Shown in pieces: positions 41,411 to 48,856 of a DNA stretch of 64,000 nucleotides. The notes beneath the pieces are model-generated. The model saw only the letters and a program-made list of their open reading frames with translations. It did not search any database and had not been told where the DNA came from. Within the stretch, counting starts at the first letter, position 1, and every line of letters begins with the position of its first letter. The stretch lies in the NCBI GenBank assembly GCA_019638935.1, contig JAHBSW010000004.1, positions 1 to 64,000 of the forward strand. Direction: 5' to 3'. Both the position numbers and the translations under genes were made by a program. The stretch comes from Cryobacterium sp. GTDB taxonomy: Bacteria; Actinomycetota; Actinomycetes; Actinomycetales; Microbacteriaceae.

Positions 41411-42919
41411 GTGACAGAGGGCGAGCGGACAGGCGGCGAGCCGCTCGGCAGCGATCCGGCGGGCGGTGACCCTGCCGGAATCGACCCCGCAGACCTCGCC
41501 ACCGTGCTGCGGGTTCTCGCCGCTCTGGACCAGCTCGACGAGCAGCATCCGGACTACATCGCCGTGCGCCATGCCACCGCCCGCATGGTCAAGGCGGTCA
41601 AGAAGAATCGGCGACTCGAGAAGCGCGCCGGCATCGCGAACGCCGACCGCGCTGTCGTCGCGGCCACTGCTACGGGAGCACCCGACCGCATCGACGACGA
41701 GACCCGCGGAATCCCGCTCGCGACGCGCGTCGCCGCACCGATCGCCGGTGAACTGATCAAGTCGCGCGCCTGCTACATCTGCAAGCAGCACTACACGCAG
41801 GTGGATGCCTTCTACCATCAACTCTGCCCCGAGTGCGCGGCGTTCAGCCACGAGAAGCGCGACGCCCGCACCGACCTGACCGATCGTCGCGCGCTGCTCA
41901 CCGGCGGCCGCGCCAAGATCGGCATGCACATCGCGCTTCGCCTGCTGCGCGACGGAGCGCACACCACGATCACGACGAGGTTTCCGCGCGACGCGGTGCG
42001 TCGCTTCTCGCGCCTTCCGGATGCCGGTGACTGGCTGCACCGGCTGCGGGTCGTCGGCATCGACCTGCGCGACCCCGCCCAGGTGCTCGGGCTCGCCGAC
42101 TCGGTGGCTGCGGCCGGGTCTCTCGACATCCTTATCAACAACGCAGCGCAGACCGTTCGCCGTTCGCCCGGTGCCTACGCGCCACTGGCGGCGGCAGAGC
42201 TCGAACCGCTCCCGAGCGGCCCACTGCCTGACATGCTCACGTTCGGGCACACGAACGACGCTCATCCGCAGGCGCTGGCCGCGTCGGTCGCTGCGCACCC
42301 CCTGCTTGCGCGCACCGGAGGGGTCAGCGCCGATGAGCTGGCCGAGCTTGCCATGACGGCGGGGTCGTCGTCGCTCGAGCGGATGTCGGCGGGCACCGCC
42401 ATCGATGCCGGTGGACTGGTGCCCGATGAGCTGCACATCAACAGCTGGACCCAGCACGTGCACGAGGTCGACCCGCTCGAGATGCTCGAGGTTCAGCTGG
42501 CGAACACGACGGCCCCCTTCCTGCTCATCAGCCGACTGCGGCCGGCGATGGCTGCGTCTTCCGCGCGCCGCAAGTACGTCGTCAACGTCTCCGCGATGGA
42601 GGGCCAGTTCGCGCGGCGCTACAAGGGTCCGGGCCACCCGCACACGAACATGGCCAAGGCCGCTCTCAACATGCTCACGCGCACGAGCGCGGGGGAGATG
42701 CTCGAGACCGACGGCATCCTCATGACCGCGGTCGACACCGGGTGGATCACCGACGAGCGACCCCACCACACCAAGGTGCGTCTCGCCGAGGAGGGCTTTC
42801 ACGCCCCGCTCGATCTCGTCGACGGTGCCGCGCGGGTCTACGACCCGATCGTGCGCGGCGAGGCGGGCGAGGATGTCTTCGGCGTGTTTCTCAAGGACTA
42901 TCGCCCCGCTGCGTGGTGA
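41411..42919 (+). CDS. SDR-family oxidoreductase with N-terminal zinc-ribbon extension and Thr at the catalytic Tyr position
   Basis: 502 aa. Residues 1 to ~155 are an added domain with CxxC pairs Cys121/Cys124 and Cys139/Cys142 in a zinc-ribbon arrangement. Residues ~155-470 are Rossmann SDR: LLTGGRAKIGMHIA (cofactor loop), NNAA (243-246), Ser394 in VNVSAMEG. The usual YxxxK reads TxxxK (Thr412, Lys416), so the catalytic Tyr is missing unless Tyr404 or a conserved His substitutes. A ~60-residue insertion (about 250-345) separates core strands. The substrate is unknown. Start is set by the leaderless -10. Confidence 0.85.
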   Translation: MTEGERTGGEPLGSDPAGGDPAGIDPADLATVLRVLAALDQLDEQHPDYIAVRHATARMVKAVKKNRRLEKRAGIANADRAVVAATATGAPDRIDDETRGIPLATRVAAPIAGELIKSRACYICKQHYTQVDAFYHQLCPECAAFSHEKRDARTDLTDRRALLTGGRAKIGMHIALRLLRDGAHTTITTRFPRDAVRRFSRLPDAGDWLHRLRVVGIDLRDPAQVLGLADSVAAAGSLDILINNAAQTVRRSPGAYAPLAAAELEPLPSGPLPDMLTFGHTNDAHPQALAASVAAHPLLARTGGVSADELAELAMTAGSSSLERMSAGTAIDAGGLVPDELHINSWTQHVHEVDPLEMLEVQLANTTAPFLLISRLRPAMAASSARRKYVVNVSAMEGQFARRYKGPGHPHTNMAKAALNMLTRTSAGEMLETDGILMTAVDTGWITDERPHHTKVRLAEEGFHAPLDLVDGAARVYDPIVRGEAGEDVFGVFLKDYRPAAW

Positions 42920-42950
42920 CCGGTCGCTCGCCCGCCTAGCCATGGTCCGG

Positions 42951-43766
42951 CTAGCGGCGGCCCGCCTTGCGGCGGAACAGCCATGCACCCCACGCGACCG
43001 CGATCACGAGGATGACGAGACACCACCCGACCGCCCACCACGGCTCGGCGTTCAGGGGCGTGCCCATGAGCAGTCCGCGGATCGTCTCGACGATCGGGGT
43101 GACCGGCTGATGCGCGGCGATCGGCTGCAGCCAGCCTGGCATGCTCGCCACGGGCACGAAGGCGCTCGAGAGATACGGGACGAACAGCAGGACGAAGCCG
43201 TAGCCGTTCGCGCCCTCAGGGGAGCCGGCGGCGAGGCCGATCGCCGCGAACAGATACGTGATCGCCAGGATGTACAGGGCGATGAGCACGGCCAGTGCGA
43301 CCCATTCCACGAGGCTGCCCGTCGGGCGAAACCCGACGAGCACGCCGACACCGATCACGATCGCGGTGGCGACGAGGTTGCGCAGCAGGCTTGCAACCAC
43401 ATGTCCGGTGAGGATCGCACCCGCCCGTAGCGGCATCGTGCGGAAGCGATCGATGATGCCGGTGCGCATGTCGTTGGCGACGTACACGGCGGTCGACGAG
43501 GCACCGAAACCAGCGCAGGTCAGGATGATGCCGGGCACGACGTAGTCGACATAGGCACCGGAGGAGTCGATCGCTCCGCCGAACACCCAGGTGAACATGA
43601 GCATGAGCATCACGGGCAGAAGGATCGCCATGAGCAATGATTCGCCGTCGCGGAGGGAGTGGCGCAGGCTGCGTTCGACGAAGACCGATTCCGCGGTCAC
43701 TCCGCGCAGGCGACGCCTCAGGGGCGGGGGAGCGGCTGCGGTGGGCGCGGGCACTGCGGTGGTCAT
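42951..43766 (-). CDS. ABC-2 type transporter permease
   Basis: 271-aa permease with six hydrophobic segments (about residues 47-265), ABC-2 family, likely drug or lipid exporter subunit. Its ATG overlaps the ATPase stop (ATGA at 43763-43766). A long reading frame that continues beyond 43766 is a frame shadow of the ATPase. Controlled presumably with the ATPase by the divergent TetR gene. Confidence 0.9.
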   Translation of the reverse strand: MTTAVPAPTAAAPPPLRRRLRGVTAESVFVERSLRHSLRDGESLLMAILLPVMLMLMFTWVFGGAIDSSGAYVDYVVPGIILTCAGFGASSTAVYVANDMRTGIIDRFRTMPLRAGAILTGHVVASLLRNLVATAIVIGVGVLVGFRPTGSLVEWVALAVLIALYILAITYLFAAIGLAAGSPEGANGYGFVLLFVPYLSSAFVPVASMPGWLQPIAAHQPVTPIVETIRGLLMGTPLNAEPWWAVGWCLVILVIAVAWGAWLFRRKAGRR

Positions 43767-44653
43767 GCGGTCTCCTTCACGGCGTGAGCGTTGGGCGAGG
43801 TGAGAGCGAGAAAGACGTCGTCGAGCGAGGGGCGGCGCAGCGTCACGACTCCGTCGGCACCGTCCTCGTCGAGCAGGTCGAGCGCGCGGCGCAGGTCGGA
43901 AACGGTTCCGTCGGTGGGGATCTCCCTCAGCAGCTCGCCGTTCTCGTCGTGGAGTTCGACGGTGTCGCCGCCCACTCGAGCCTTGAGCTCGGCGGCCGTA
44001 CCGAGGGCGGCAACTCGGCCGTTGTGCAGCACCGCGATGCGATCGGCGAGCTGGTCCGCCTCTTCGAGGTACTGCGTGGTGAGAAAGACGGTCGTTCCGG
44101 AGGCGGCGAGCGATCGGATGAGATCCCAGAGTTCCCGCCGGCTGCGGGTATCGAGGCCGGTCGTCGGTTCGTCGAGGAAGAGAACCTCCGGCGTCACGAC
44201 GAAGCTGAGCGCGAGATCGAGGCGGCGGCGCATTCCGCCGGAGAAGGCTCGAACGAGGCGGGAGGCGGCATCCGTCAGCCCGAACTGCTCGATCAGTTCG
44301 GCGGCGCGGCGGTGCGATTCGCCTCGGCCGAGACCAGCCAGTCGCGCGAACATCACGACGTTCTCGGTGGCGGTGAGAGCGTCGTCGACCGCAGCGGCCT
44401 GGCCGGTGAGGCTGATCCGTCGCTGCACCTCTACGGCTTGGGAGCGCACGTTGAAGCCGACGACGGATGCTGTGCCGGAATCGGCTGAGGTGAGGGTCGT
44501 GAGCACGTTGATGGTGGTGGTCTTGCCGGCGCCGTTCGGCCCGAGCAGAGCGAAGACCTCGCCACGCTCGACGGTGAGGGAGAGTCCGTCGATGACCGTT
44601 TGCCTGCCGAAGGTCTTGCGCAGATTGTGGATCTCGATGGCGTTCGTGGTCAT
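43763..44653 (-). CDS. ABC transporter ATP-binding protein (exporter)
   Basis: 296-aa DrrA-like ATPase. Walker A GPNGAGKTT, signature SGGMRRRLDLAL, Walker B VLFLDEPTTGLD and H-loop LTTQYLEEAD (with Gln instead of His at the switch position, as in this subfamily). Forms a two-gene operon with the permease and is divergent from a TetR regulator 106 bp away. Confidence 0.92.
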   Translation of the reverse strand: MTTNAIEIHNLRKTFGRQTVIDGLSLTVERGEVFALLGPNGAGKTTTINVLTTLTSADSGTASVVGFNVRSQAVEVQRRISLTGQAAAVDDALTATENVVMFARLAGLGRGESHRRAAELIEQFGLTDAASRLVRAFSGGMRRRLDLALSFVVTPEVLFLDEPTTGLDTRSRRELWDLIRSLAASGTTVFLTTQYLEEADQLADRIAVLHNGRVAALGTAAELKARVGGDTVELHDENGELLREIPTDGTVSDLRRALDLLDEDGADGVVTLRRPSLDDVFLALTSPNAHAVKETA

Positions 44654-44692
44654 TCCATGCCTTTCTGGTTGCCCCGTGATAGAAACTGTGTA

Positions 44693-44716
44693 TGTCAGAC
44701 ACTTATGTGTATGACA
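44693..44716. promoter_or_regulatory. Palindrome in the TetR/ABC divergent region
   Basis: TGTCA-N2-CAC-TTAT-GTG-N2-TGACA, a 24-bp imperfect inverted repeat between the divergent exporter operon and TetR gene; a likely operator for the TetR protein. Confidence 0.45.
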
Positions 44717-44746
44717 CTAACACACTGTTTATGATCGAAACAGAAG

Positions 44747-44752
44747 TAGGAT
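44747..44752 (+). promoter_or_regulatory. Putative -10 of TetR gene (leaderless)
   Basis: TAGGAT followed by 7 nt and ATG at 44760. The AGGA could alternatively act as a ribosome binding site. Confidence 0.35.
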
Positions 44753-44759
44753 TGTTCGC

Positions 44760-45692
44760 ATGATCGATCGAGAGCCCCCAGAGCTGCCACGAGGACTCGC
44801 TTTGGCCTGGGGCGTCGCTGCCGACCCTCAGCGTGGTCCGAAGCGCGAGATGAGCGTTGAGCGGATCGTCGACGCCGCCGTCGAGCTCGCGGATGCGGAG
44901 GGGCTCGGCGCCGTGTCGATGGCGGCGGTCGCCGCCAAGCTCGGCTTCACGCCGATGTCGCTCTACCGATACGTCAGCGCCAAGGACGATCTGCTGCTGC
45001 TCATGCAGGAGCAGGCCACCGGATTTCCCCCGGAGGAATTCCGTGAGCACACGGGGTGGCGCGCGAAGCTTCGTGCGCTCTTCGAGGCACAGGTTCTCAT
45101 CTGCGTGCGGCATCCCTGGGTTCTCTCGCTCCCCATCACCGGTGCCCCGATCACGCCCAGCAGCTCGGCGTGGATCGACGCCGCACTGGAGGCGCTCGAC
45201 GGCACCCCCTTGACCGACGAGGAGCGACTGGCGGTCACCCTGTCGGTCGCCGGCGAAGCCCGCTGGTACGGAATGGTGCTCGCGGGATACACGGTGCAGT
45301 CGAGAAGCACGGGGATGTCGGCCGACGAGATCTCCGCGCAGGAGGCGGCGCTCTTCGACCGGGTGATCACGGCCGAAGAATTCCCCGCGCTTCGGCGTGC
45401 CGTCGACGCCGGCGTCTTTCTCTCGGACAGCGATCCCTTCCGTTTCGCCATCGAGCGCGTGCTCGATGGCGTCGAGTCCTACATCGCAGGACTCGAGCGT
45501 GGGGAGGGTCACGAAGCGCCGAAGCCGTGGGTCGAGCTGGACCCGGCCGAAGTGTCGGGGGACAAGCGATACCGCGAGGCGCAGAAAGCGGTGCGCGAGG
45601 CGGAGAAGGCGCTGCGGGACGCCCGCAAGGTCGAGCGTCAGGCTCGACGCGAGGCGCACGAGCGGCTCGAGCGGGAGCAGAAAGGCTCCTGA
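44760..45692 (+). CDS. TetR-family regulator with C-terminal coiled-coil tail
   Basis: 310 aa, long for TetR. The N-terminal helix-turn-helix (about residues 25-75) includes LGAVSMAAVAAKLGFTPMSLYRYVSAKDDLL. A TetR_C-type ligand domain follows to about residue 230. The last ~50 residues are a charged helix rich in Arg, Lys, Glu and Ala (REAQKAVREAEKALRDARK), an unusual extension. Divergent from the ABC exporter, with a palindrome in between, so it most likely represses that operon and itself. Confidence 0.9.
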   Translation: MIDREPPELPRGLALAWGVAADPQRGPKREMSVERIVDAAVELADAEGLGAVSMAAVAAKLGFTPMSLYRYVSAKDDLLLLMQEQATGFPPEEFREHTGWRAKLRALFEAQVLICVRHPWVLSLPITGAPITPSSSAWIDAALEALDGTPLTDEERLAVTLSVAGEARWYGMVLAGYTVQSRSTGMSADEISAQEAALFDRVITAEEFPALRRAVDAGVFLSDSDPFRFAIERVLDGVESYIAGLERGEGHEAPKPWVELDPAEVSGDKRYREAQKAVREAEKALRDARKVERQARREAHERLEREQKGS

Positions 45693-45703
45693 CCGGTGTT
45701 CGG

Positions 45704-46243
45704 CTACTCGCCGGTGCTGCCGTCAACGTTCTCGCGCAGCAGATCGGCGTGGCCGTTGTGGCGGGCGTACTCCTCGATCATGTGCACGAGAACCCAGCGC
45801 AGGCTGGCGCGCTCGCCGTTGCGCCGCGGCACGGCGATGAGGCGATCGAGTCCGCCATCGGCGAGGGCGAGCTCCATGTGCACGCGCGAGGCGTCCACCG
45901 CGCTGCTCCAGAACTCGCGGAGCTCGTCGGGTGTGTTGTCGCTTGCGGAGTTCCACTCCCAGTCGGGGTCGGAATCCCAGTCGACGGATGCCCAGGCATC
46001 CGCGGGTTCATTGCCGTGCAGGCGGCAGGAGAACCAGAGGTCCTCGACCCAGGCAAGGTGCTTGAGCAACCCGCCGAGGGTCATCGTGCTGGGGGAGAGG
46101 CGAGTGTTGAGGCTCGCAGAATCGAGCCCGGATGTCTTCCACGCGAGCGTCGCGCGGTGGTAGTCGAGAAATCCCAGCAGCGTGCCGAGCTCATCGCTGG
46201 CGAGCGGCGGCTCGGTTCGGCCCTCTTCGTCGACGGCGCTCAT
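45704..46243 (-). CDS. DinB-family (DUF664) protein
   Basis: 179-aa helical-bundle protein of the DinB/YfiT-like superfamily. Candidate metal-binding histidines are in LLKHLAWVEDLWF and HMIEEYARHNGHADLLREN, which match the family's pattern. Members include mycothiol- and bacillithiol-dependent transferases, but most are uncharacterised. TAGGCT sits 6 nt before the ATG. Confidence 0.85.
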   Translation of the reverse strand: MSAVDEEGRTEPPLASDELGTLLGFLDYHRATLAWKTSGLDSASLNTRLSPSTMTLGGLLKHLAWVEDLWFSCRLHGNEPADAWASVDWDSDPDWEWNSASDNTPDELREFWSSAVDASRVHMELALADGGLDRLIAVPRRNGERASLRWVLVHMIEEYARHNGHADLLRENVDGSTGE

Positions 46244-46249
46244 GCATCG

Positions 46250-46255
46250 AGCCTA
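46250..46255 (-). promoter_or_regulatory. Putative -10 of DinB-like gene (leaderless)
   Basis: TAGGCT on the minus strand, 6 nt before the ATG at 46243. Confidence 0.5.
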
Positions 46256-46310
46256 CGCGTCGAGACGGTGCCCATTGGCACCCCGACACGGTCGTTGCAA
46301 AGATTGGCTC

Positions 46311-47573
46311 ATGAGTCGATTCCTGCTCTCAGCGATGCCGTTCACGGGGCACGTTGCGCCGATGACTGCGGTGGCGCAGCGGCTCGTCGCGCACGGGCAT
46401 GACGTCAGGTTCTATACCGGGTCGCGCTTCCGCAGTCGCGTCGAGGATGCGGGGGCGATACTGGTGCCGTGGCAGGCGGCACCCGATTTCGATGAGAACG
46501 ATCTGCAGGCGACCTTTCCCCGACTCGTCGGGAAGAAGGGTGTGCGTCAGCTCTTCGCGAACCTCACCGACTGCTTCATCGGAACCGCACCCGCCCAGGT
46601 GACCGACCTGACGGCGGAGTGGGACCGTGAACCGTGGGACGCATTGGCAGCCGATGAGACCTCTCTCGGAGCGGTGCTGTTCAGCGGGCTGAAGCGCAAG
46701 CCGTGGGCGACGATCGCTGTCGTGCCACTCAACCTCACCGGTCCCGGTGGCCCGCCGAGCGGCATGGGTCTGGCGCCGGGTACGAATCCGCTCACCAGGG
46801 TGCGGGATGCTGCGCTGCGCGCCCTCGTTCCGCTCATCTCCCGGCCGCTGCGCAAGCCCCTCGTCGACATGTTCGGCGCGGTCGGACTGCAACCGACCGG
46901 TTTCACGATCGAGGATGTCGTCTTCTCCCGCTCACTGACCGCAGCGAGCGGGGCACCCCTGCTGGACTACGCGAGGCGCGATCGCCCGGATCACCTGCAT
47001 TTCGTGGGCGAGCTGCGCTCCCCGGCAGACCCGACGGTCGCCCAGCCATCGTGGTGGCCTGATCTTGACGATCGCACCGTGGTGCTGGTCACCCAGGGGA
47101 CGCAGAACATCGACCCGAACGATCTCATCCGCCCCGCGCTCGACGCGCTCGGTGGGCGCGACCTGATCGTGGTTGCCACGTCAGGAATCCCCGGACGCGA
47201 CGAGCTGCCGTTCGCCGCGCCGCCGAACGCGCGCGTGGTGGGTTTCGTGCCGTACGCTGACCTGCTGCCTCGGGTCGACCTGATGATCACGAACGGTGGC
47301 TGGGGTGGCACGATCGCGGCGCTGACGCACGACATCCCGCTCATTGTCGCGGGCGGCGACATCGACAAGCCCGAGGTCGCCGCCCGCGTGGCGTGGTCGG
47401 GCGCGGGGGTGAACCTGCGAACCGGCACGCCGTCAGCGAAGGCCGTCGGCGACGCCGTCGACCGCGTGCTTGATGATCCGTCGTTTCGTGCCGCGGCGGC
47501 TCGGGTCGGGGCTCAGCTGCGCGCCCTCGGCGGTGCGGAGCGCGTCGTCGAACTCCTGGAACGCGAACTCTGA
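46311..47573 (+). CDS. MGT/UGT-like glycosyltransferase (GT1)
   Basis: 420-aa GT-B glycosyltransferase. N-terminal acceptor domain starts FLLSAMPFTGHVAPMTAVAQRLVAHGHDVRFYTG. The donor domain has VTQGTQN and the signature region TNGGWGGTIAALTHDIPLIVAGGDIDKPEVAARVAWSG (given here in outline). The canonical HxGxGT is altered to NGGWGG and the DQ that contacts the sugar is DK, so donor specificity may differ. Sugar and acceptor unknown. ATG 46311 was chosen as the family start. Confidence 0.85.
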   Translation: MSRFLLSAMPFTGHVAPMTAVAQRLVAHGHDVRFYTGSRFRSRVEDAGAILVPWQAAPDFDENDLQATFPRLVGKKGVRQLFANLTDCFIGTAPAQVTDLTAEWDREPWDALAADETSLGAVLFSGLKRKPWATIAVVPLNLTGPGGPPSGMGLAPGTNPLTRVRDAALRALVPLISRPLRKPLVDMFGAVGLQPTGFTIEDVVFSRSLTAASGAPLLDYARRDRPDHLHFVGELRSPADPTVAQPSWWPDLDDRTVVLVTQGTQNIDPNDLIRPALDALGGRDLIVVATSGIPGRDELPFAAPPNARVVGFVPYADLLPRVDLMITNGGWGGTIAALTHDIPLIVAGGDIDKPEVAARVAWSGAGVNLRTGTPSAKAVGDAVDRVLDDPSFRAAAARVGAQLRALGGAERVVELLEREL

Positions 47574-47639
47574 TCTCGACCGACGCCGGCGCCGATCTCG
47601 AAGAATCGGGGCACCTCGAGCCGACAGGAGTACTGCGAT

Positions 47640-47715
47640 TGGTGGGCGATACCAGACTCGAACTGATGACCTCTTCCGTGTGAAGGAAGCGCGCTACCAA
47701 CTGCGCCAATCGCCC
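47640..47715 (-). tRNA. tRNA-Val (anticodon CAC)
   Basis: Seven-bp acceptor stem GGGCGAT/ATCGCCC, anticodon loop TTCACAC with CAC at 34-36, T loop TTCGAGT, and encoded CCA (47640-47642). Divergent from the other three tRNAs. Confidence 0.95.
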
Positions 47716-47761
47716 GTGCCTGTCAATCTTGCCACAAGTCTCGTAACACGCTGGTTCAGAA

Positions 47762-47791
47762 TTGCCGAGTCGCGCACGCATCGGCTAGAGT
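47762..47791 (+). promoter_or_regulatory. Putative promoter of the Gly-Cys-Val tRNA cluster
   Basis: TTGCCG, 18-nt spacer, TAGAGT. A GCACCA-N5-TGGTGC hairpin (47798-47814) follows directly before the first tRNA. Confidence 0.45.
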
Positions 47792-47816
47792 CACTAAGCA
47801 CCAGAAATTGGTGCAT

Positions 47817-47888
47817 GCGGATGTGGCGCAGTGGTAGCGCATCACCTTGCCAAGGTGAGGGTCGCGAGTTCGAATCTCGTCATCCGCT
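47817..47888 (+). tRNA. tRNA-Gly (anticodon GCC)
   Basis: Acceptor GCGGATG/CATCCGC, anticodon loop TTGCCAA giving GCC, T loop TTCGAAT. CCA not encoded. Confidence 0.95.
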
Positions 47889-47926
47889 CGAGGTAAGCCT
47901 CACGGCCCACCAAGGGCCGCACTCCT

Positions 47927-47997
47927 GGTGGCGTGGCCGAGAGGCGAGGCAGCGGCCTGCAAAGCCGTATACACGGGTTCGAATCCCGTCGCCACCT
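47927..47997 (+). tRNA. tRNA-Cys (anticodon GCA)
   Basis: Acceptor GGTGGCG/CGCCACC, anticodon loop CTGCAAA giving GCA, T loop TTCGAAT. CCA not encoded. Confidence 0.95.
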
Positions 47998-48030
47998 CGA
48001 ACAACACCCGATCTGACGAAAGTCAGTGAC

Positions 48031-48105
48031 GGGCGATTGGCGCAGCGGTAGCGCGCTTCCCTGACACGGAAGAGGTCACTGGTTCGATCCCAGTATCGCC
48101 CACCA
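48031..48105 (+). tRNA. tRNA-Val (anticodon GAC)
   Basis: Acceptor GGGCGAT/ATCGCCC, anticodon loop CTGACAC giving GAC, T loop TTCGATC, CCA encoded at 48103-48105. The order Gly-Cys-Val is typical of actinobacteria. Confidence 0.95.
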
Positions 48106-48171
48106 CAGTGGTGACGTCTCTCGGTTCGGTCTGCTTGGGCCAGTGACTTCGCGACCGCCTGTTGGCGCTCG

Positions 48172-48200
48172 CGCTGGTTCGATCCCGGCATCGCCCACCG
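48172..48200 (+). pseudogene. tRNA-Val 3'-end remnant
   Basis: A 29-nt near copy (about four differences) of the T-arm and 3' acceptor strand of the preceding tRNA-Val (GAC), 70 bp downstream. No 5' half is present, so it cannot fold as a tRNA. Confidence 0.6.
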
Positions 48201-48227
48201 AAAGAGCCACCGGGCTGCCTCCGATCG

Positions 48228-48788
48228 TCATCGACGACGCGGCAACCCGGTGAGGAAGGCACGGAGGGTTTCTTCGGCGTCGGCGGCGCTGCTGCCGACA
48301 ACCCGATCGAACAGGAGACCATCGAGCACCGCGACCAGATCCGGGGCATGCGCCTCGGGCCGCTCCACGTCGAGACGATCGAGAACGAGGCCCGCACCCT
48401 GCAGGAGTTGCGATCTGATAGGAGAGGACCGACTCAGGAGGGCGTGCAGCTCGTCGTCGTCTCGCAACTCCAGCAGCAGCGCGAACCGCGCGAGATGATC
48501 GGGCGACCTTCGGCTCATTTCATCCAGTAGCGCCGCCATCATCGCTGCAGCGGTCGGAACGTCCAGCTTCGGCGGCACTGGCGAGGCAGTGAGATCGTCG
48601 CGTGTGCGATGGGCGAGGCGATGCGCGATCAGCGCGATCAGCTCGCGCCTGGTTCTCGCGTAGTACGAGGTCGAGCCGACTGCCAGCCCCAGCTCGTTGT
48701 CGATCGCTCGGTGGGTGAGCGCCCGCAGCCCGCGACCGGCGATCAGCCTGATGCCAGCGTCCGCTATCTCCTCGCGCCGGTCGGCCAT
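48228..48788 (-). CDS. TetR-family transcriptional regulator
   Basis: 186 aa. Helix-turn-helix region about residues 15-50 (GRGLRALTHRAIDNELGLAV, then TSYYARTRRELI). The C-terminal ligand domain has no close functional assignment. GGAGGGAGGAG precedes the ATG. Divergent from an FAD monooxygenase, with a perfect palindrome in the gap, so regulator-target pairing is likely. It begins the accessory stretch next to the tRNA remnant. Confidence 0.9.
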   Translation of the reverse strand: MADRREEIADAGIRLIAGRGLRALTHRAIDNELGLAVGSTSYYARTRRELIALIAHRLAHRTRDDLTASPVPPKLDVPTAAAMMAALLDEMSRRSPDHLARFALLLELRDDDELHALLSRSSPIRSQLLQGAGLVLDRLDVERPEAHAPDLVAVLDGLLFDRVVGSSAADAEETLRAFLTGLPRRR

Positions 48789-48827
48789 TTGCTCCTCCCT
48801 CCGGGTTGCTACTACGATCGTATAGAA

Positions 48828-48843
48828 CTCTACATATGTAGAG
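48828..48843. promoter_or_regulatory. 16-bp perfect palindrome, candidate TetR operator
   Basis: CTCTACATATGTAGAG, overlapping the start of the monooxygenase ribosome binding site (GAGGAAAGAGGG). An upstream TATAGA-like segment lies at 48821. Confidence 0.55.
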
Positions 48844-48856
48844 GAAAGAGGGTGCT

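Noticed and set aside
42951..44702. A 583-codon single frame spanning the ABC permease and most of the ATPase
   Set aside because: Only its C-terminal part is the real permease; the N-terminal part is a shadow frame of the ATPase gene, which is conserved in another frame.
48121..48200. A complete fifth tRNA
   Set aside because: Only the T-arm and 3' acceptor strand are present; no matching 5' acceptor or anticodon arm.
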